DNA of 64,000 nucleotides, from contig NZ_CP107928.1 in assembly GCF_036030735.1 (NCBI RefSeq), positions 4,278,001 to 4,342,000 on the forward strand. Reading direction: 5' to 3'. Below are positions 40,151-48,284 of the stretch, piece by piece; the stretch's first letter is position 1, and each line of letters opens with the position of its first letter. Source of the stretch: Streptomyces sp. NBC_00425. GTDB taxonomy: Bacteria > Actinomycetota > Actinomycetes > Streptomycetales > Streptomycetaceae. Below the pieces are notes generated by a model. The model ran no database searches and was not told the DNA's origin. It was given only the letters and a program-made list of their open reading frames with translations. A program made the position numbers and the translations under genes.

Positions 40151-41239
40151 ATGAGGAGTCTCCTGATGCCGACGGCCGGGGTCGCCTGTCTGGTCGCCCT
40201 GACGTTGGCCGGATGCTCCGCGAATTCCGGCGGCACGTCGGACGACGCGGCGCCCGCGGCCACCGGCCGGGCCGGCGGAAGGTCCGCCGGCGGACCGCCG
40301 TCGACGAGCGGATCGCCGTCCGCGAGCGGCTCGCCGACGACGGGTGCCGGGGAGTCCGCTGCCGGCACCGCCTACGCGCCCTACGTGAGCGCGGACGAAG
40401 CCTCCGCCAACGACGCGGCCGGCTCGCCGACGACGTACAACCTGGCGTTCGTCATCGCCGACGGCCGTGACTGCACGCCGAAGTGGAACGGCGTCGGCGC
40501 GCTCGGGGACAAGGCGGTGAAGTCCCGCGTCTCCGCGCTGACGAAGACGGGCGCCACGGTGCGCGTCTCCTTCGGCGGAGCCTCCGGCACGGAACTGGCG
40601 GCCGCCTGCGACAGCGCGTCGGCGCTCGCGAAGGCGTACGGGGAGGCACTCGACGCGGCCGGCTCCACGCAGGCCGACTTCGACGTCGAGGGCGACGAAC
40701 TGACCGACTCCGACTCGGTCGCCCTGCGCTCCGCGGCGATCGCGGCACTGCAGAAGGAGCGTCCGGACCTGGAGGTCACCTTCACGCTCCCGGTGATGCC
40801 CTCCGGGCTGGACTCCGCCGGCCTGGCGCTGCTGGCGTCGGCGAACAAATACGACGTCCAGGTCTCCACCGTCAACCTCATGACGATGAACTACGGCGAG
40901 TCGTACGCGGGTGACATGGGCGGATACGCGATCACCTCGGCGACGGCCGCGCAGGCGCAGCTGAAGAAGGTGTTCGGGACGGACGACTCCGGCGCGTGGA
41001 GGGGGATGGCACTGACGTCGATGATCGGCACGAACGACGTCGACAACGAGACGTTCACGCTCGCCGACGCGGCCCAGGTGCGGGCGTTCGCCGAGGAGAA
41101 GGGCATCGCCTGGGTGTCGATGTGGGCGACGTTCCGGGATCGGCAGTGCGAGGCCGGCACCGCCACGGACGACGCGTTGACCGACTGCAGTGGGGTCGCG
41201 CAGGAGGACGGGGCGTTCGCGGAGGCGTTCTCGCGGTGA
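40151..41239 (+). CDS. GH18-like (chitinase-type) lipoprotein
   Basis: A 362-residue lipoprotein: signal peptide with lipobox LAGC (Cys near 22), a Ser/Gly/Pro-rich linker to about 75, then a GH18-like barrel. The family signature is seen as ADFDVEGDEL, close to the GH18 DxxDxDxE site (D-F-D-V-E), with VRVSFGGASGTELA before it, VNLMTMNYGESYAGDM after it, and a late Trp (WVSMWATFRD). It may hydrolyse or bind beta-1,4-GlcNAc polymers. It is divergent from a polysaccharide synthase operon whose product might be just such a polymer, so a trimming role is plausible. Confidence 0.82.
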   Translation: MRSLLMPTAGVACLVALTLAGCSANSGGTSDDAAPAATGRAGGRSAGGPPSTSGSPSASGSPTTGAGESAAGTAYAPYVSADEASANDAAGSPTTYNLAFVIADGRDCTPKWNGVGALGDKAVKSRVSALTKTGATVRVSFGGASGTELAAACDSASALAKAYGEALDAAGSTQADFDVEGDELTDSDSVALRSAAIAALQKERPDLEVTFTLPVMPSGLDSAGLALLASANKYDVQVSTVNLMTMNYGESYAGDMGGYAITSATAAQAQLKKVFGTDDSGAWRGMALTSMIGTNDVDNETFTLADAAQVRAFAEEKGIAWVSMWATFRDRQCEAGTATDDALTDCSGVAQEDGAFAEAFSR

Positions 41240-41314
41240 AGGTGGAGGTAGGGGTTCAGGTTGAGGTGGAGTGGAGCACTCGCGGCCCTCTCCCGCGCTC
41301 CTGACGGGGCGCCC

Positions 41315-41920
41315 TCACCGGCGCCGGTAGACGAGGCGGCCGTCCGCCACCGTGGCCACGCAGGTGCCCGCGCCGCGCTCCGCGAGTTCGGCCTCGTCCC
41401 GTACGTCGAACACCGCGAAGCGGGCCGCGGAATGCCGCTCCCGCGGCTGCGCGAACTCCACCGGGATCCCGGCGGCGTACGGGTCGAGCGCGGGTGTCCC
41501 GCCGGGACGTCCGATCCGGCCCATGCCCGCCAGCGCGGACCGGTGCAGGGCCTCCCGCACCGCGCGGTTGCGCAGGTCCTCGCAGGCTGCCCTGACCGTG
41601 CCGTGCGCCAGCATGCGCTGCACACAGCGCCGCACGCTCGCACTCCAGCGGGCGTCGTCCATGGTGAGGGCCGCCAGCGCATCCCCGGTCAGCGGCTCGA
41701 CGCCCAGTTCGTCGGCCTCGCGCGGGTCCGGGTGGTACGCCTCCTCCAGCAGCTCGTTGCCGTGCAGGTTGATCAGCCCCGGCGTCAGGATGCCGGGCCA
41801 CGTCCGCACGCGCGCGCCCGGATGAGCGGCGACGAGTTCCGCGAGCGGCCCGGCGTCGGCGATCCACGCGCCCTTGACGGCCAGCGCCCGGTCCCTGGAA
41901 TCCGCGTGAATGGTCAGCAT
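41315..41920 (-). CDS. Degenerate amidohydrolase-like protein next to mqnC
   Basis: A 201-residue protein that keeps the outer parts of the metal-dependent amidohydrolase fold: an N-terminal beta sandwich, TPGLINLHGNELLEE where active enzymes have the first HxH metal site, and a C-terminal strand set ending GTCVATVADGRLVYRRR. Most of the barrel, and with it the other metal ligands, is missing, and the HxH motif is reduced to one His. Full enzymes are about twice this size. It starts 7 bases after the mqnC stop, so the two are likely co-transcribed. It could be a binding or chaperone-like remnant in menaquinone synthesis, or unrelated. Confidence 0.72.
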   Translation of the reverse strand: MLTIHADSRDRALAVKGAWIADAGPLAELVAAHPGARVRTWPGILTPGLINLHGNELLEEAYHPDPREADELGVEPLTGDALAALTMDDARWSASVRRCVQRMLAHGTVRAACEDLRNRAVREALHRSALAGMGRIGRPGGTPALDPYAAGIPVEFAQPRERHSAARFAVFDVRDEAELAERGAGTCVATVADGRLVYRRR

Positions 41921-41927
41921 GCGGCGG

Positions 41928-43127
41928 CTAGTTGGACGTCAGCAGCTTCAGCTCGGGGTGAGCCGTGCCGCCCTCGATGGCCGTGGACGAGATGTGGGAC
42001 ATGACCCGCTCGTCGACCGGGTCGTTCGCCGGGTCGTCGTGCACGACGAGGTGCTCGTACGTCGTGGCGCGCTGGGCCGGGACGCGGTCCGCCTTCCTGA
42101 TCAGGTCGATGATCTCCAGGCGGTTGGAGCGGTGCCTGGCGCCGGCCGAGGAGACGACGTTCTCCTCCAGCATGATCGAGCCGAGGTCGTCGGCGCCGTA
42201 GTGCAGGGAGAGCTGGCCGACCTCCTTGCCCGTGGTCAGCCAGGAGCCCTGGATGTGGCGGACGTTGTCGAGGAACAGCCGGGCGACCGCGATGATCCGC
42301 AGGTACTCGAAGAGGGTCGTCTGGGTGCGGCCCTTGAGGTGGTTGTTCTCGGGCTGGTACGTGTACGGGATGAAGGCGCGGAAGCCGCCCGTGCGGTCCT
42401 GCACGTCACGGATCATCCGCAGGTGCTCGATGCGCTCGGCGTTGGTCTCGCCGGTGCCCATCAGCATGGTGGACGTCGACTCGACGCCCAGTCCGTGCGC
42501 GGTCTCCATGATCTCCAGCCAGCGCTCGCCGGACTCCTTGAGCGGGGCGATCGCCTTGCGCGGCCGGGCGGGCAGCAGCTCGGCGCCGGCGCCGGCGAAG
42601 GAGTCGAGGCCGGCCGCGTGGATCCGGGTGATCGCCTCCTCCACGCTCACCTTCGAGATCCGCGCCATGTGCTCGACCTCGGACGCGCCCAGCGAGTGGA
42701 TCACCAGCTGCGGGAACGCCTTCTTGATGGCGGAGAAGTGCTGCTCGTAGTACTCGACGCCGTAGTCCGGGTGGTGGCCGCCCTGGAACATGATCTGGGT
42801 GCCGCCGAGCTCGACGGTCTCCGCGCAGCGGCGCAGGATGTCGTCGAGGTCGCGGGTCCAGCCCTTGGCCTTGTCCTTGGGGGCCGCGTAGAAGGCGCAG
42901 AACTTGCACGCCGTGACGCACACGTTCGTGTAGTTGATGTTCCGCTCGATGATGTACGTCGCGATGTGCTCGGTTCCCGCGTACAGCCTGCGGCGTACCG
43001 CGTCGGCGGCGGCGCCCAGCGCGTGCAGCGGGGCGTCGCGGTAGAGGTCGAGAGCCTCCTCGGGGGTGATCCGCCCACCGGCGGCGGCACGGTCGAGGAC
43101 GGACTGAAGTTCGGCCTTCTCGGTCAC
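41928..43127 (-). CDS. mqnC: Cyclic dehypoxanthine futalosine synthase
   Basis: A 399-residue radical SAM enzyme of the futalosine menaquinone pathway, cyclising dehypoxanthine futalosine. The [4Fe-4S] SAM motif is in NVCVTACKFCAFYAAP (C-x3-C-x2-C). GGHHPDYGVEYYEQHF, the GGGAEL-like GAGAELLP, and FIPYTYQPENNHL are typical. GTG 43127 is chosen because AAAGGGA lies about 8 bases before it; a TTG seven codons upstream also keeps the frame. Its partner enzymes mqnA and mqnE are in this window. Confidence 0.93.
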   Translation of the reverse strand: MTEKAELQSVLDRAAAGGRITPEEALDLYRDAPLHALGAAADAVRRRLYAGTEHIATYIIERNINYTNVCVTACKFCAFYAAPKDKAKGWTRDLDDILRRCAETVELGGTQIMFQGGHHPDYGVEYYEQHFSAIKKAFPQLVIHSLGASEVEHMARISKVSVEEAITRIHAAGLDSFAGAGAELLPARPRKAIAPLKESGERWLEIMETAHGLGVESTSTMLMGTGETNAERIEHLRMIRDVQDRTGGFRAFIPYTYQPENNHLKGRTQTTLFEYLRIIAVARLFLDNVRHIQGSWLTTGKEVGQLSLHYGADDLGSIMLEENVVSSAGARHRSNRLEIIDLIRKADRVPAQRATTYEHLVVHDDPANDPVDERVMSHISSTAIEGGTAHPELKLLTSN

Positions 43128-43200
43128 CGGGAGCGTCCCTTTCGTCAAGGGTTGTGGACAGACCGAGCCAGCCTACGCCAGCCCTCCCGGCGCCCCGACC

Positions 43201-44022
43201 TCAGGCCGCGTACGCGCCGACCAGCAGCCCGGCGAGCGTGCCCACGAGCATGAACGGCCCGAAGGCGATGAGCGTCCCGCGTCCTCCCCGACCCACGACG
43301 AACAGCACGCCGCCGTACAGCGCGCCGAACAGGAACGCGGCGAACGTGCCCAGCATGACGGTCGGCCAGCCGTACCAGCCGAGGACGGCGCCCATGCCGA
43401 GCGCGAGTTTCACGTCGCCGAAGGCCATGCCGCCGGGGTTGACGAGGTGCAGCACGAGGTAGCCGGCTCCGAGGGCGAGCGCGCCCAGCAGGGCCGTCGT
43501 CCAGTCCCCGGCGTGCTCGGGGAGCAGCGCGGCCAGGCCCAGCAGGGCGAGGGCGGCGACCGCGAGCGGGAGGGTCAGCGGGTCGGGCAGCCGCCGCACC
43601 CTGATGTCGACGACGGCCAGCAGCACCCCGACCGGCGCGAGCGCCAGCCACACGGCCGACTCGGGCCGCACACCGGTCGCCATGGCAAGCGCGGCACACA
43701 GCAGCGCGGTGAGGACGGGGAGGAGAAGGGCGCCGGGGGCGACGGTGTCGGCGCAACGGCGGCAGTATGCGCGTCCGAGCCAGCCCCGGAACGGATGACC
43801 GGCCGGGCAGGCCGCCAGCCAGCCGCCGCCCGCTTCCCGCCCTTCCGGCACTTCCGGCATTTCCGGCCCGTCCGGCCCGTCCGCCTGCTCGTCGTTCTCG
43901 TCCTGTTCCTCCTCCGGCGGCACGGAGAAGCGGTACGCGGCGCGCGGCAGCAGCGCCCCTGTCACGGCGCCCCACAGCGCGGCGACGGCGGTCAGTGTCA
44001 GGTCGCTGGGCGGTGTGGTCAT
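43201..44022 (-). CDS. Prepilin peptidase (A24 family)
   Basis: A 273-residue membrane aspartic peptidase. One catalytic Asp is in LLAVVDIRVRRLPDPLTLP and the second in the FGDVKLALGMG motif. About seven hydrophobic segments are present. The N-terminal part carries an acidic stretch (EEEQDENDEQ) and a Cys set (CPAGHPF ... YCRRC) resembling a worn zinc finger of PilD-type enzymes. It should cleave type IV-like pilin or Tad/Flp leader peptides, but no pilin or secretion gene is nearby. ATG 44022. Confidence 0.88.
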   Translation of the reverse strand: MTTPPSDLTLTAVAALWGAVTGALLPRAAYRFSVPPEEEQDENDEQADGPDGPEMPEVPEGREAGGGWLAACPAGHPFRGWLGRAYCRRCADTVAPGALLLPVLTALLCAALAMATGVRPESAVWLALAPVGVLLAVVDIRVRRLPDPLTLPLAVAALALLGLAALLPEHAGDWTTALLGALALGAGYLVLHLVNPGGMAFGDVKLALGMGAVLGWYGWPTVMLGTFAAFLFGALYGGVLFVVGRGGRGTLIAFGPFMLVGTLAGLLVGAYAA

Positions 44023-44121
44023 CGTCAGAGATCGTAGGGAAAAGGGAGGGACACGGGAGGCCGGAACGTTCGGCACGACACCGTCCGCCCCACCTCCCTG
44101 CTCCCCACCTGCCCGGGGCCG

Positions 44122-45972
44122 CTATCCGACCTTCGACATCCGTGCGACCGGGTTGCCCTCCGCCGCGCTCTCGGAGGTGTAGGTCAGGTCGTCGCCGGTC
44201 GGCGTGAGCCGGACCGGGTGCGGCTTCGGATTGCAGCCGCCGTGGTTGTTCGCGGCGCCCACGGACGTGGCGACGACCTCCTTCGCCGTCACCTGCTTCA
44301 GCGTCAGGATGTCGACGCAGACGCCGCCGAGCACGTCCGTCTGCCGCAGCTCCCCCAGTTTCCCGCCCACGACCGCCTTTTGGACCGTCACCCGGAACGT
44401 GCCCATCGGGAGGGCGCCGTCGAGGCCGCTTGCCTGCCCCTCCCAGGTGCCGATGTACCGGGCGGGCAGCGCGGCCGCCGACGAGCCGCCGGTGGCACCG
44501 GGACTCGCCGCGGGCGACTGCCCCTCGGTGGCGCCGGGGGTCGCCGCGGCCGTCGGCGCCGGGGAGTTCGCGTCGCTGCCGGCCTCGGTGTCCTGGCCGC
44601 CGTCGCCCGGCAGCCACTGGAACAGAAGCACCGAGCCGACCGTCACCGCCGCCATCGCGCCCGCGACCGCCAGCGCGACGGTGCAGCTCAGCCGACGTCC
44701 GCGGCCGCCCTCGCCGGGCGTCGCGCTGCCCGCCACGGTGACCGACAGCCGGCCGCGACCGTCGGAGCCTCCGGCGTGTTCGGAGCGTCCGGAGCGCTCG
44801 GCCTCGTCGGCCGCAGGCTCGGCGTCCCTCGGCGTCGGCACGGGCACGGCAACCGGGCGGTCGGCCCGGTCCGCCGGAGTCGGCGGGGTCGCCGGAGTCG
44901 CGGGGATCACGTCCATCACCGGTGGCGGCCCGAACACCCCCAGCGAGGCCGGTGGCTCGCCCGCCGGGACCCTGCCCGACGCCGCTGCCACGGGCTCCCC
45001 CGACGTCGTCGGCGCGCTGCCGAACACCACCGGACCGGACACGGCGGGCTCCGCGCCGGCGTGCGTCCCCTCCAGGTTCAGCAACTGGACGGCGCTGCGC
45101 CCCAGCTGTTCCACCAGCGCTCCCGGCAGCCAGCCGTCCGCCACCAGCCGGGCCGCGCCTTCGGGCCCGAGGCGCCGGGCCACTTCCGCGGGGGACGGTC
45201 TCGCTGCCGGGTCCTTGACGAGGCACGCCTCGGCGACCGCCCGCAGTTCACCGCGCAGCCCGTCCTGCGGCGAGCCGAGTTCCGGTTCCTCGTGGACGAC
45301 CTTGTAGAGGAGCGCGGCCGACGAGTCACCGGGGAACGGGGACCGTCCGGTCGCCGCGTACACCAGTACCGCGCCGAGGGAGAAGACGTCGGCGGCGCCG
45401 GACGCGCCCCGGCCGAGGATCTGTTCCGGGGCCATGTAGCCGGGCGAGCCGACCGAGACGCCGGTCGAGGTGAGCGAGGCGGTGCCGTCGGTCGCGCGGG
45501 CGATGCCGAAGTCGATCAGCAGCGGGCCGTCGACGGTCAGCAGCACGTTGGACGGCTTGACGTCCCGGTGCACCAGCCCCAGTCCGTGCACCGTGCCGAG
45601 GGCCTCCGCCAGGCCGGCGCCGAGCACGCGCACGGAGTGCTCGGGCAGCGCCCCGCCGGACGCGACCGCGGCGGCCAGGGACGGTCCGGCCGCGTAACCG
45701 GTCGCCACCCAGGGCACCGTAGCCTCCGGGTCTGCGTCCAGGACCGGCGCCGTCCACGCCCCGCCGACCCGCCTCGCGGCCTCGACCTCGCGCCGGAACC
45801 GGGCGCGGAACTCCTCGTCGAGCGCGAGGTGCGGATGCACGATCTTCACGGCCACCGTGCGGCCGCCCGCGCTGCGGCCGAGGTAGACCCGGCCCATGCC
45901 GCCGGAACCCAGCCGGCCGAGCAGCCGGTAGGGCCCGACCGTCGTGGGTTCACCGTCTCCGAGCGGCTGCAT
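44122..45972 (-). CDS. Transmembrane Ser/Thr protein kinase (PknB-like)
   Basis: A 616-residue eukaryotic-type kinase. The kinase domain (about 12-270) has the glycine loop GRLGSGGMGRVYLG, the Lys in VAVKIV, the catalytic HRDVKPSN and DFGIA, and the APE triplet as MAPEQ. A Pro/Ala/Thr-rich linker follows, then one transmembrane helix (near 445-470) and an outer domain of about 140 residues (YIGTWEGQASGLDG ... ) with two conserved-looking Cys but no PASTA repeats. The outer domain is probably the sensor. ATG 45972 has GGGAGGG about 10 bases before it; a GTG three codons earlier is the alternative. Confidence 0.9.
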   Translation of the reverse strand: MQPLGDGEPTTVGPYRLLGRLGSGGMGRVYLGRSAGGRTVAVKIVHPHLALDEEFRARFRREVEAARRVGGAWTAPVLDADPEATVPWVATGYAAGPSLAAAVASGGALPEHSVRVLGAGLAEALGTVHGLGLVHRDVKPSNVLLTVDGPLLIDFGIARATDGTASLTSTGVSVGSPGYMAPEQILGRGASGAADVFSLGAVLVYAATGRSPFPGDSSAALLYKVVHEEPELGSPQDGLRGELRAVAEACLVKDPAARPSPAEVARRLGPEGAARLVADGWLPGALVEQLGRSAVQLLNLEGTHAGAEPAVSGPVVFGSAPTTSGEPVAAASGRVPAGEPPASLGVFGPPPVMDVIPATPATPPTPADRADRPVAVPVPTPRDAEPAADEAERSGRSEHAGGSDGRGRLSVTVAGSATPGEGGRGRRLSCTVALAVAGAMAAVTVGSVLLFQWLPGDGGQDTEAGSDANSPAPTAAATPGATEGQSPAASPGATGGSSAAALPARYIGTWEGQASGLDGALPMGTFRVTVQKAVVGGKLGELRQTDVLGGVCVDILTLKQVTAKEVVATSVGAANNHGGCNPKPHPVRLTPTGDDLTYTSESAAEGNPVARMSKVG

Positions 45973-46010
45973 CGGCGCCACACCCTCCCCCGTCAGGACT
46001 CCGTAGGAGA

Positions 46011-46877
<867 letters not shown>

Positions 46878-46970
46878 CTAGACCCCGTCGGGTACGCTGC
46901 GGACTCCGACCCCCGAGTCAACCCCTTTCATGGATCTTCAAACGTCCGAGTGACGTGATCTTGACCTCTA

Positions 46971-46998
46971 TTGCTTTCGGCTGCCCACATGCTAGGCT
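46971..46998 (+). promoter_or_regulatory. Cold-shock gene promoter
   Basis: TTGCTT (46971-46976), a 16-base spacer and TAGGCT (46993-46998) form a reasonable HrdB-type promoter. It would give a leader of about 150 bases before the cold-shock start, the long 5' UTR usual for csp genes. Confidence 0.55.
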
Positions 46999-47156
46999 CG
47001 CCGCAAGTTGCAGTTTGGTTTCCCTTGCAGTACAGAGCCTGCGGAGCATGTAACCGCGGGCTCTCGTCGTTTTCAGACGTATGCAGTTGTGCGGCACTTG
47101 CTTTCACGCTTGCAGGGTTCTGGAGCAGGGCAACCCTTTGGGCCCAAGGAGGGCTT

Positions 47157-47360
47157 ATGGCTACCGGAACCGTGAAGTGGTTCAACGCCGAAAAGGGCTT
47201 TGGCTTCATCGCCCAGGAAGGCGGCGGCCCCGACGTCTTCGTCCACTACTCCGCGATCAACGCGCAGGGCTTCCGCTCGCTCGAGGAGAACCAGCAGGTC
47301 TCCTTCGACGTGACGCAGGGCCCGAAGGGTCCCCAGGCGGAGAACGTCACCCCCGTCTGA
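47157..47360 (+). CDS. Cold-shock protein (CspA family)
   Basis: A 67-residue single-stranded nucleic acid chaperone. Both RNA-binding motifs are intact: KGFGFI at about 16-21 and VFVHY at about 28-32, with the opening [22 protein letters not shown] lies a few bases before ATG 47157, an unusually strong ribosome site for this window. It has its own promoter and a strong terminator and is probably very highly expressed. It is the Streptomyces 7-kDa cold-shock type. Confidence 0.95.
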   Translation: MATGTVKWFNAEKGFGFIAQEGGGPDVFVHYSAINAQGFRSLEENQQVSFDVTQGPKGPQAENVTPV

Positions 47361-47400
47361 TCTTCACACCCTGAGATCGCAAGTCTGAGAGCAGTACCCA

Positions 47401-47432
47401 AGGAGCCCTGTGCCGTTCGGCACGGGGCTCCT
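47401..47432 (+). terminator. Terminator of the cold-shock gene
   Basis: AGGAGCCCTGTGCCG and CGGCACGGGGCTCCT form a 15-bp stem with a 2-base loop and a single G-T mismatch, 40 bases past the stop, followed by GCCTTTG. It is the strongest hairpin in the window. Confidence 0.88.
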
Positions 47433-47460
47433 GCCTTTGCCCTCCGCCCCCGCCCGTTGT

Positions 47461-47530
47461 CCTCTGTCTTCGGTCCTCTGCCTTCGGTCCTCTGCCCTCG
47501 GTCCTCTGCCCTCGGTCCTCTGCCCTCGGT
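47461..47530. repeat. Five 14-bp tandem repeats
   Basis: Five units of CCTCTGCCCTCGGT (the first two differ by one or two T/C changes) plus a partial sixth lie between the cold-shock terminator and the methyltransferase gene. The period is not a multiple of three, so the array is unlikely to be coding. Confidence 0.85.
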
Positions 47531-47591
47531 CCTCGGTGGAATGGCGTGGAACCGCCCCCGTGCCGGTAGGGCCTCCTTAAGCTCCCCACCC

Positions 47592-48284
47592 ATGACCGCT
47601 CCCGACTTCGTCACCACCACGCGCGCGTTCTACGACGCCGTCGCCGAGGACTACGCCGAGCTGTTCGTCGACGAGCTCGCCGCGAGGCCGCTCGAGCGGG
47701 CCGTCCTCTGCGCCTACGCCGAACTCGTCGGGGCCGGCGGCCGGGTGGCCGACCTGGGTTGCGGTCCCGGCCGTACGACGGCGCGGCTCGCCTCGCTCGG
47801 GCTCGACGTGTCCGGGCTCGACCTGTCGGAGTCGATGCTGGCGATCGCCCGGCGCGAGAACCCGGGGATCCGGTTCGAACAGGGCTCGATGCTGGAGCTG
47901 GACTTCCCCGACGGCGCCCTGGCCGGAGCCGTCTCCTTCTACTCGACCATCCACACCCCGCTGGACGAGTTGCCCGCCCTCTTCGCCGAACTCCACCGCG
48001 TCCTGGCCCCCGGCGGCCATCTCCTGCTGGCCTTCCAGGTCGGCGACGAGCCCCGGCACCACCACCGCCCCTGGGGCCACCCGGTCTCCCTCGACTTCGA
48101 GCGCCGGCGCCCGGAGGCGATGGCCGCGCTGCTGGCCGGGGCCGGCTTCACCGTGCTGTCGCGCACGGTGCGGGAGCCGGACGCGAGCCTGGACGAGCCG
48201 ACCCCCCAGGCACTCCTCATCGCGCGCAGGCCCCCGGAGACGGAGGCCGCGTCCCCCGCCCCCGAACCCGGTTCGGACGCCTAG
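47592..48284 (+). CDS. Class I SAM-dependent methyltransferase
   Basis: A 230-residue small-molecule methyltransferase. Motif I is VADLGCGPGRTTARL, followed by VSGLDLSESMLAIARRENP, the motif-II region LAGAVSFYSTIHTPLDELP and ELHRVLAPGGHLLLAFQVGD. No substrate can be named. ATG 47592 lies just after the repeat region; no strong ribosome site is visible. Its TAG stop shares the bases CTAG with the stop of the convergent flavoprotein gene. Confidence 0.85.
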   Translation: MTAPDFVTTTRAFYDAVAEDYAELFVDELAARPLERAVLCAYAELVGAGGRVADLGCGPGRTTARLASLGLDVSGLDLSESMLAIARRENPGIRFEQGSMLELDFPDGALAGAVSFYSTIHTPLDELPALFAELHRVLAPGGHLLLAFQVGDEPRHHHRPWGHPVSLDFERRRPEAMAALLAGAGFTVLSRTVREPDASLDEPTPQALLIARRPPETEAASPAPEPGSDA

